DNA from: Chitinophagaceae bacterium
Lineage (GTDB): Bacteria > Bacteroidota > Bacteroidia > Chitinophagales > Chitinophagaceae
NCBI GenBank assembly: GCA_016787105.1
Contig: JAEUVI010000333.1
Span: forward strand, 1 to 5,697
Direction: 5' to 3'
Length of the DNA: 5,697 bases
Below are positions 1 through 4,776 of the stretch, piece after piece. The first letter of the stretch is position 1. Every line of letters begins with the position of its first letter. The notes below the pieces were generated by a model, which was not told where the DNA came from, did not search any database, and was given only the letters and a program-made list of their open reading frames with translations. A program made the translations under genes and the position numbers.

Positions 1-158
1 AACTGGTTGTTGCCAGGCTCACAGTACAATCCATCTTTCCAGCGGGGATAATAAAAAACAGAAGAACTTATCTCACTGCCATCAGCAGTATTTACAATGA
101 CTGAACGTACAGAATCTGTACCGTAGTCTACACCTATAACAAAAGACGCTGAGTGCAT
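1..158 (-). CDS. araB: Ribulokinase, N-terminal fragment (cut by window edge)
   Basis: Ribulokinase phosphorylates L-ribulose to L-ribulose 5-phosphate in cytoplasmic L-arabinose catabolism, between the arabinose isomerase and the ribulose-phosphate epimerase. Only the first 52 residues are present; the gene continues beyond base 1. The start is the ATG at 156-158. The fragment opens with the FGGY-kinase phosphate-1 motif, GVDYGTDSVRS at residues 9-19. It continues to YYPRWKDGLYC at about 36-46 and ends in the typical GNNQ. These segments match the ribulokinase N-terminus (the E. coli protein has a comparable GLDFGSDSVRA and WYPRWQKG) better than xylulokinase or glycerol kinase. No Shine-Dalgarno sequence precedes the ATG, which is normal in Bacteroidota. 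A 202-bp gap to the upstream AraC gene with its own AT-rich dyad suggests that araB begins a separate transcription unit. Only the N-terminus can be seen, so integrity of the gene is unknown. Confidence 0.88.
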   Translation of the reverse strand, partial: MHSASFVIGVDYGTDSVRSVIVNTADGSEISSSVFYYPRWKDGLYCEPGNNQ

Positions 159-209
159 AGTACAATAAGGCAAACAATCAAATGGAGATCGAATATAAAC
201 TATTCCGGT

Positions 210-236
210 AAATAAGTGTAATTTTTACATTTATTT
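210..236. repeat. AT-rich dyad upstream of araB, candidate operator
   Basis: The arms AAATAAGTGTAA (210-221) and TTACATTTATTT (225-236) are complementary over 12 positions with one G-T wobble (216 with 230), around a 3-nt TTT centre. The dyad lies 52-78 bp upstream of the araB start, where an operator would be expected. It has almost no G or C and no clean T-run follows on the minus strand, so it is a poor intrinsic terminator for the AraC gene. The rest of the 159-360 gap shows no ORF, RNA gene or convincing terminator. I found no perfect TAnnTTTG -7 element for araB in it. Confidence 0.4.
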
Positions 237-360
237 TTCCTTTTACTTCGGATGGACTGAAAAGATACTGAAAACCATAGAAAAAACAGCATGCTTAGTT
301 GATGGCAGAAAATTGATAAAGGTCCTGTGGCTTCTGATGTTCGTCTGTAAAGCCGTTATA

Positions 361-1239
361 TCAATCAACTTTCTGATTATATTCCCGGAGATATTGCTTT
401 GGAGATTTACCAGTAATTTTTTTAAATACCCGGTTAAAACTGACCGCGCTGCTGAAACCTGTGTCGTATGCTACAGATGAAATACTATCAAAATCGCCCG
501 CAATAATCTTTTTACAGGCCTCGCTAATCCGTATTTCACTCAGGAAAGCGATATAGGTTTTACGTGTATGCTTTTTGAAATATCTGCAAAATGCCTGTGG
601 CGTTAAAAAAGCAATATCAGCTACCTGCTTTAATGTGATATTTTCAGGATAATGCGCCATCGTATATTGGTAAACGTCATTCATACGCAGGCCTTCCTGG
701 TCTGTAAAGGAATTGGCTGCCGAAATAGTAGCCAGTGTTTTCCATCCCTTTATTGAAGCCATATCCTGTAACAAATTAATAAATGATGCGAGCCTGAAAC
801 CCTGCTTTGAATTTTTAACCCTCAGCATTTCCTTTGCAATCCTTTCCTGCCCGGATGATGGCAATTGCAATCCATAAGAAGTTTCTGTTACAAATTTCTT
901 TATCGACTTTGTTTCGGGAAGATTTAAAATGGTATTAAAAAAACCGCCTGGGTTAAAAAAGATAGTGAGTCCATGTACTTCTTTTTTACTTTGCTTCTCA
1001 AAATAACCAGGATCACTTTTGAAAATATGCGGCTGGTTGGCACCCAACACATAGATATCACCTTCTTTGAAACGCTGCATATAATTGCCCGCTATCAAAG
1101 TACCCTCTCCTTTTATTACCCATGTTATCTGTGTTTCATTGTGCCGGTGCAGGTGGTTATAAAAATGCGGCATCTTATCTTCCTGCACCACTACAGAGTT
1201 TTCCTTTGCTACCGGTATCGTAAATTCTATTACCCGCAT
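361..1239 (-). CDS. AraC-family transcriptional regulator (cupin sensor + HTH)
   Basis: This is a cytoplasmic DNA-binding regulator, 292 residues from the ATG at 1237-1239. The N-terminal half is an AraC-type cupin/jelly-roll ligand domain. It has a His-rich strand HLHRHNETQITWV at about residues 29-41 and the cupin segment GEGTLIAG...FKEGDIYVL...NQPHIF at about 45-74. The C-terminal ~100 residues (about 187-287) form the double helix-turn-helix domain. The first HTH is ITLKQVADIAFLTPQAFCRYF (about 201-221); the second includes ISSVAYDTGFSSAVSFNRVFKK with the signature ending GKSPKQYL. Length and architecture are normal for the family. An in-frame TTG at 1246-1248 would add three residues (M/L-D-K) and lies about 5 nt after an AGGGA, so it is the alternative start; I chose ATG as commoner. 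The gene lies between aminopeptidase P (gap about 105 bp) and araB (gap 202 bp), all on the minus strand. Targets cannot be read from sequence: the divergent DapA-family gene, the peptidases and araB are all candidates. Confidence 0.9.
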   Translation of the reverse strand: MRVIEFTIPVAKENSVVVQEDKMPHFYNHLHRHNETQITWVIKGEGTLIAGNYMQRFKEGDIYVLGANQPHIFKSDPGYFEKQSKKEVHGLTIFFNPGGFFNTILNLPETKSIKKFVTETSYGLQLPSSGQERIAKEMLRVKNSKQGFRLASFINLLQDMASIKGWKTLATISAANSFTDQEGLRMNDVYQYTMAHYPENITLKQVADIAFLTPQAFCRYFKKHTRKTYIAFLSEIRISEACKKIIAGDFDSISSVAYDTGFSSAVSFNRVFKKITGKSPKQYLREYNQKVD

Positions 1240-1266
1240 TTTATCCAATATTATCCCTATAGTCCC

Positions 1267-1292
1267 AAAATTAACCGTCTGCGGTTAATTTT
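1267..1292. repeat. Perfect 11-bp inverted repeat between pepP and the AraC gene
   Basis: The arm AAAATTAACCG (1267-1277) is matched exactly by CGGTTAATTTT (1282-1292) around a TCTG loop. Read on the minus strand it lies 53 nt after the pepP stop and ends in TTAATTTT, so it could be a weak, roughly bidirectional intrinsic terminator. It also lies about 28 bp upstream of the AraC ATG and downstream of the possible AraC promoter (1305-1335), so it could be an operator or a 5'-leader hairpin. A second palindrome, TTTTTGCAAAAA (1289-1300), overlaps its right arm. Confidence 0.6.
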
Positions 1293-1304
1293 TGCAAAAA
1301 ATAT

Positions 1305-1335
1305 TGAATTTACGATGTATAAAACAATAGACAAA
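1305..1335 (-). promoter_or_regulatory. Candidate Bacteroidota-type promoter for the AraC gene
   Basis: On the minus strand a TTTG (-33 element, plus positions 1332-1335) is followed after exactly 19 nt by TAAATTCA (1305-1312). That matches four of the six fixed positions of the Bacteroidota -7 consensus TAnnTTTG. It starts in the pepP-AraC gap immediately after the pepP stop and would give a leader of roughly 60 nt containing the inverted repeat at 1267-1292. The spacing is ideal but the -7 box is imperfect, so this is tentative. Confidence 0.3.
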
Positions 1336-1344
1336 GAAGGATAG

Positions 1345-2736
1345 TTATTCTGAAATTTTTAAGGATTCTGCTTCATTTGCTGTTTTGCCCAAAGGTTTTC
1401 CAAGTAGTTGACAACCGGAAGGTGTAATCAAAAAATCTTCTTCAATACGTATACCACCGAAGGAGCGGTAGGTATTTACTTTTTCATAATTGATAAAATC
1501 ACTGTGTTTTCTTATAGCCTGCCATTGATCAATCAATTCGGGAATAATATAAATTCCAGGCTCAACTGTTATCACGAAATTTTCTTCCAACGCTTTGCCC
1601 AGTCGCAATGATTTTAACCCAAACTCTTTACTCTTTTTTAATGTATCAGTATAGCCGACGTACTCTTCGCCGAGGTTTTCCATATCATGTACATCCAGCC
1701 CCATCATATGTCCCAGGCCACATTGAAAAAAAAGCGTATGTGCACCGGCAGCAACAGCTTCTTTCGCATCACCTTTCATCAGGCCTATTTGTTTTAAACC
1801 TTCAGCCAGTTTTTCGCAGGCGAGCAAATGCACTTCTTTAAATAATTTTCCCGGATGCAATGCTGTTATTGCTGATTGCTGTGCATCTAATACGATATCA
1901 TATATTTCCCGCTGCTGCGCTGTAAATTTTTTATCAACAGGAAATGTTCTTGTCATATCCCCTGCATAATGCATGGCTGTTTCGGCACCACAATCAACCA
2001 ACAGCATTTGACCGTTCTTCAGTTTGTTATGCCCTGCATGATTATGAAGATACTGACCATTTACAGTAAGTATAACCGGAAATGAAAGCCTGCCGCCACT
2101 ACTCACCGCCACACCTTCTATCTCACCGGCTATTTCATACTCAGCCGTACCCTGCTGAGAAAGTTGCGCTGCTCTTATCTGCATCGCCGCTGTTGCATCT
2201 ACCGCTTTATTTATCTCTGCTACCTCTTCAGAAGATTTGTAAGAACGTTGTGCAATAATTGCCCTGGTGAGAACCAATGAAACATTATTCTGTATTTCCC
2301 GGTAAGACATCGAAAGCCATTCGCTCATCCTCACTATTATTTCCCCACGGTATGGATTTAAAAAATGTACTTGCCGTTTTTGCTGAACTGCTTTTTTCAA
2401 AACAGTTTCAACAGATGAAAATGATTGCAGGTTATCAATACCCGATTTTGCAGTATATACAGACAATGGTGCCACAGGTCCGGTCCATACAATCTGATCT
2501 ACTGTCAAATCATCGCCGAATAATGATTCAGTATTATTATCAATATCAATAACAAAAACAAGATTGGGTAAATCTATGCCCGTGAAATATAAAAATGTAC
2601 TATCCTGCCTGAAGTGATAGATATTATCCCTATAATTCATTCCCACTTCATCATTTCCTGGCAATACTATAATTCCACTGCCAACATCCGTTTTCAGCTT
2701 ATTCCTTCTCGCGGTATATATTTCTTTTGCAAACAT
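1345..2736 (-). CDS. pepP: Aminopeptidase P (Xaa-Pro aminopeptidase), M24B family
   Basis: This cytoplasmic metallo-aminopeptidase removes an N-terminal residue when proline is second, releasing Xaa from Xaa-Pro peptides. It has 463 residues, slightly longer than E. coli PepP. The N-terminal AMP_N domain spans about residues 1-130 and includes MNYRDNIYHFRQDSTFLYFTGI at about 33-54. The C-terminal 'pita-bread' catalytic domain spans about 170-445. All five dinuclear-metal ligands can be placed by motif: D248 (LLVDCGAE), D260 (YAGDMTRTFP), H343 (GLGHMMGLDVHD), E392 (TVEPGIY) and E432 (GIRIEEDF). The substrate-site histidines correspond to H231 (LHNHAGHN) and H350 (DVHD). No signal peptide is visible. 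Translation starts at the ATG at 2734-2736, just after a TAAATTTG box. It lies 55 bp downstream of the secreted M1 peptidase gene with a palindrome between. It could finish digestion of imported proline-containing peptides. The related prolidases (PepQ, Xaa-Pro dipeptidases) are the main alternative, but the AMP_N domain and HFRQDS segment favour aminopeptidase P. Confidence 0.93.
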   Translation of the reverse strand: MFAKEIYTARRNKLKTDVGSGIIVLPGNDEVGMNYRDNIYHFRQDSTFLYFTGIDLPNLVFVIDIDNNTESLFGDDLTVDQIVWTGPVAPLSVYTAKSGIDNLQSFSSVETVLKKAVQQKRQVHFLNPYRGEIIVRMSEWLSMSYREIQNNVSLVLTRAIIAQRSYKSSEEVAEINKAVDATAAMQIRAAQLSQQGTAEYEIAGEIEGVAVSSGGRLSFPVILTVNGQYLHNHAGHNKLKNGQMLLVDCGAETAMHYAGDMTRTFPVDKKFTAQQREIYDIVLDAQQSAITALHPGKLFKEVHLLACEKLAEGLKQIGLMKGDAKEAVAAGAHTLFFQCGLGHMMGLDVHDMENLGEEYVGYTDTLKKSKEFGLKSLRLGKALEENFVITVEPGIYIIPELIDQWQAIRKHSDFINYEKVNTYRSFGGIRIEEDFLITPSGCQLLGKPLGKTANEAESLKISE

Positions 2737-2745
2737 TTTTTATTT

Positions 2746-2753
2746 CAAATTTA
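2746..2753 (-). promoter_or_regulatory. Perfect TAnnTTTG -7 element just upstream of pepP
   Basis: The minus strand reads TAAATTTG, a full match to the Bacteroidota -7 consensus, nine bases before the pepP ATG. No TTTG is found 19 nt upstream; that region is occupied by the palindrome at 2760-2777. If it is used, the leader would be only a few nucleotides long. It may instead be part of the T-rich tail of a terminator. In this AT-rich DNA such a match can occur by chance. Confidence 0.25.
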
Positions 2754-2759
2754 AAACGA

Positions 2760-2777
2760 ATGCCTGTATACAGGCAT
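2760..2777 (-). terminator. Perfect 18-bp palindrome, probable terminator of the M1 peptidase gene
   Basis: ATGCCTGTATACAGGCAT is a perfect palindrome lying 14 bases beyond the M1 peptidase stop codon. In the minus-strand transcript it can fold as a 7-bp stem (AUGCCUG with CAGGCAU) with a UAUA loop, followed by UCGUUUUAAAUUU, a moderate U-tract. This fits an intrinsic terminator between the M1 gene and pepP. Because the sequence is also a perfect DNA dyad that covers the -33 zone upstream of pepP, a repressor operator is the alternative. Confidence 0.5.
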
Positions 2778-2791
2778 AAGATAACGGACAA

Positions 2792-4477
2792 TTATTTCGT
2801 GTTCATAACTTCTGTTGCTGTCACATAATACATCTTTTCAATTTTCACTTTTGTAAATAAGTCCCCCTGTCCATTTTTCAGGTTAATGCTTTGCCATTTG
2901 ATAGATGGAACAATCCTTACTCTGGTCGTTTCATTTTTCAAAACCATTGGCAAATTGAAGCCTGTTACACAATTTGTATACCGGTAAAATAATTTCTTTT
3001 TATCTGCAGTGAAATAAAATTCGAATACCGGTACCTGTATTGTTCTGAGATACTGGTCAAATACTTTATTGTAATTAAATTTTGTATTCTTTGAGATATA
3101 TTCTTCCACCTGCTTTGAAGTAACAGTCTGGTGATAGAAAGTTTTATTGAGTCCCCTTAAAATAATATTACGGAACAGTGAATCATTATCCAATCCATGT
3201 CGTATGCTGTGCAGCATATTTCCGGCTTTTGGATACATATCGCCGCTGCCATGCCCATTTACATTATAAGCGGGAATTACTGTTTTATCATTTTTTATTC
3301 CCTTCCGTATGCCATAGTTGTATGCATCCGCTGCTTCTTTACCGAATATATAATCCGTAAAAAGCGTTTCACTATAATTTGTAAAACCCTCATGTACCCA
3401 CATATCCGCAAGATCTTTTGTAGTCAGGTTATTTCCAAACCATTCATGCCCGCTTTCATGAACAATAATGAAATCCCATTTCATGCCGAATCCTGTACCT
3501 GATGCATCGCGACCACGATAACCGGGCTTATACCAGTTACCATATGATACCGCACTCTGGTGCTCCATTCCGGTATTGGATACATCAACCAATTTATACC
3601 CGTCTTCATAAAAAGGATAAGGGCCAAACCAATGCTCGAATGCGTTAAGCATATTATGCACTTCCGGTGGCATATAGGTTTTTGCTTTTTCCAGGTTATA
3701 ATCCAGCACCCAATAGCTCACATCCAGTTTTCCCTTTTCCCCATTATATACCTCGGAAAAATTTACATACTTACCTATGTATGGTATGAGACAATAAGTG
3801 CTGATTGGATTAACCACCGCCCATTTATAAGATACGGTACCATCTCCATTGTCTTTTTTTGATACCATTCTTCCATTCGCGACGGCCATCAATGTATCCG
3901 GTACAATCATCGTAAGGCTTGCGCCATTATCCGGTTCATCACTTTGGTGATCTTTGCAGGGATACCAGATGGAAGCACCAAGACCCTGGCAGGTAACAGT
4001 CATCCATGGACGACCCAGGGAATCCTTATCCCACGACCATCCGCCATCCCATGGTGGACGAATAGCTTCATGAGCTTTTCCATGATAGGATATTGCAACT
4101 GTGTGCTCGCTTCCTTTTACCTGCTCAGGCATTTTAATATACCAAACAGAGCCTTCTTTTGCATAAGATAATTCTGATTTATTATCCAATAGTACTTTAT
4201 CTATTTGCAAAGGCTCACGCATATCGATCTGCATCCTGCGGCTTTTGCCGGTTACCTTATATTTTATTTCATTGAAACCACTTATCGTTTTAGCATTATA
4301 ATCCGGTTTCACAGAAAGATCATATCGCAAAACATCCCACCATGCCCTTTCCGGGGTAATGCTGCCTCGCAATGTGTCCGCTAAAGTATAAACAGGTGGC
4401 TTTGCAGTTTGCTGTGCAAAGCAACAGCTGTATATCAACAATACAACAAAGGCTATTGCGTATTTTTTCCTTACCAT
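2792..4477 (-). CDS. Secreted M1-family zinc metallopeptidase
   Basis: This zinc aminopeptidase of the gluzincin M1 family (aminopeptidase N / leukotriene A4 hydrolase type) is predicted to be exported to the periplasm or beyond. It has 561 residues from the ATG at 4475-4477. The start is chosen because it opens directly with a signal peptide: MVRKK, then the hydrophobic stretch YAIAFVVLLIY, then SCCFA before QQ. An in-frame ATG at 4553-4555 would bury this signal behind 26 extra residues and would overlap the likely -7 box. The N-terminal saddle domain spans about 30-240. The catalytic domain carries the complete zinc site HESGH (H340, E341, H344) with the third ligand E363 in VHEGFTNYSE, giving HExxH-x18-E. 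The probable transition-state tyrosine is Y415 in MYPKAGNMLHSIR. The exopeptidase loop, canonically GxMEN, reads NTGMEHQSAVSYG, so Met-Glu is kept and Asn is His. The protein ends soon after a short beta-rich segment, so it lacks the large C-terminal helical domain of PepN/ERAP enzymes. The preferred N-terminal residue cannot be inferred. Confidence 0.92.
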   Translation of the reverse strand: MVRKKYAIAFVVLLIYSCCFAQQTAKPPVYTLADTLRGSITPERAWWDVLRYDLSVKPDYNAKTISGFNEIKYKVTGKSRRMQIDMREPLQIDKVLLDNKSELSYAKEGSVWYIKMPEQVKGSEHTVAISYHGKAHEAIRPPWDGGWSWDKDSLGRPWMTVTCQGLGASIWYPCKDHQSDEPDNGASLTMIVPDTLMAVANGRMVSKKDNGDGTVSYKWAVVNPISTYCLIPYIGKYVNFSEVYNGEKGKLDVSYWVLDYNLEKAKTYMPPEVHNMLNAFEHWFGPYPFYEDGYKLVDVSNTGMEHQSAVSYGNWYKPGYRGRDASGTGFGMKWDFIIVHESGHEWFGNNLTTKDLADMWVHEGFTNYSETLFTDYIFGKEAADAYNYGIRKGIKNDKTVIPAYNVNGHGSGDMYPKAGNMLHSIRHGLDNDSLFRNIILRGLNKTFYHQTVTSKQVEEYISKNTKFNYNKVFDQYLRTIQVPVFEFYFTADKKKLFYRYTNCVTGFNLPMVLKNETTRVRIVPSIKWQSINLKNGQGDLFTKVKIEKMYYVTATEVMNTK

Positions 4478-4556
4478 AATTTCTTTATAAAAATGAAAAA
4501 TGTGATTGCCTATAAATAAAATAACAGAAAGTTTCGTATTGCTGTTCGCGGGCATT

Positions 4557-4564
4557 CAAATTTA
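4557..4564 (-). promoter_or_regulatory. -7 element, probable M1 peptidase promoter
   Basis: The minus strand reads TAAATTTG, a full match to the Bacteroidota -7 consensus TAnnTTTG. Nineteen bases upstream lies GTTT (plus 4584-4587), a poor -33 match. Transcription from here would begin near 4550 and give a leader of about 70 nt before the ATG at 4477. It would exclude the alternative upstream ATG at 4555, which supports the start chosen. Confidence 0.4.
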
Positions 4565-4570
4565 ACTTTG
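4563..4570 (+). promoter_or_regulatory. -7 element, candidate distal promoter of the DapA-family gene
   Basis: TAACTTTG is a full match to TAnnTTTG on the plus strand. A TTG lies at 4539-4541, 21 nt upstream, slightly beyond the usual spacing of about 19. The element shares two bases with the divergent minus-strand box at 4557-4564. A transcript from here would carry a leader of about 200 nt containing the TTCCGGCA repeat region. Confidence 0.33.
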
Positions 4571-4628
4571 TGCCGGAATAATTAAACTCAAAAATTACCC
4601 TTTTTAATACGGAAATTAACTTCCGGCA
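4571..4628. repeat. TGCCGGAA ... TTCCGGCA inverted repeat with a nested competing hairpin
   Basis: TGCCGGAA (4571-4578) and TTCCGGCA (4621-4628) are perfect 8-bp inverted copies 42 bp apart. The right copy can instead pair with CGGAA at 4610-4614, forming a 5-bp stem with a 6-nt loop (4610-4625). They are among the few GC-rich stretches in this AT-rich gap and lie directly beside the divergent -7 boxes. Paired regulator half-sites that allow looping, or alternative leader structures, are the two readings. Confidence 0.45.
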
Positions 4629-4749
4629 ATCTTTTGCTTTTCCTTCAGCCGTTTAATAGTAATTCTGTTTTTTACTCAGACATTCAACGCCGGTTATTTT
4701 CTGTAAAGAATCCGCTAATTACTGAGCTTATCGTAAACTGTTTTCAAAA

Positions 4750-4757
4750 TATCTTTA
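4750..4757 (+). promoter_or_regulatory. Near-consensus -7 element close to the DapA-family start
   Basis: TATCTTTA matches TAnnTTTG at five of six fixed positions and lies 19 bp before the ATG, so it would give a short leader. The position 19 nt upstream reads CTTA, not TTTG, which weakens the case. It is the proximal alternative to the distal -7 box at 4563-4570. Confidence 0.22.
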
Positions 4758-4776
4758 CACCCAAAATAAAGCAACA

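Larger units (their letters stand above)
4478..4776. other. Divergent intergenic control region between the M1 peptidase and DapA-family genes
   Basis: These 299 bp separate two genes transcribed away from each other and must hold both promoters. They contain no convincing ORF or RNA gene. Visible elements are two back-to-back -7 boxes (4557-4570), an 8-bp inverted repeat TGCCGGAA / TTCCGGCA (4571-4578 and 4621-4628), a nested CGGAA / TTCCG hairpin (4610-4625), and a near-consensus -7 box close to the DapA-family start (4750-4757). A further GCCGG occurs at 4689-4693. The left half of the gap (4478-4550) is AT-rich leader of the M1 gene with nothing else recognised. Confidence 0.6.

Noticed and set aside
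329..354. GGCTT ... AAGCC hairpin just after the AraC stop
   Set aside because: The stem is only 5 bp with a 16-nt loop and no following T-run on the minus strand, too weak to call a terminator.
1240..1248. TTG start for the AraC regulator adding three residues
   Set aside because: An ATG lies three codons in. The TTG has a possible AGGGA about 5 nt upstream, but this signal is rarely decisive in Bacteroidota, so it is kept only as an alternative.
973..1344. Plus-strand open frame of about 123 codons
   Set aside because: It is antisense to the AraC gene, with a composition rich in Phe, Tyr and Ile and no recognisable motif; it is a shadow of the real coding strand.
3178..3862. Plus-strand open frames of 60-101 codons opposite the M1 peptidase gene
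   Set aside because: They overlap each other and the zinc-site coding region of the M1 gene in antisense; no family resemblance is visible.
4478..4555. 26-residue N-terminal extension of the M1 peptidase from the ATG at 4555
   Set aside because: It places a non-signal-like segment before a clear signal peptide (MVRKK...CCFAQ) and would begin inside or beside the probable -7 box, so the internal ATG at 4477 is preferred.
4658..4676. AGTAA ... TTACT small inverted repeat
   Set aside because: Five-base AT-rich arms with a 9-nt loop are expected by chance in this composition.
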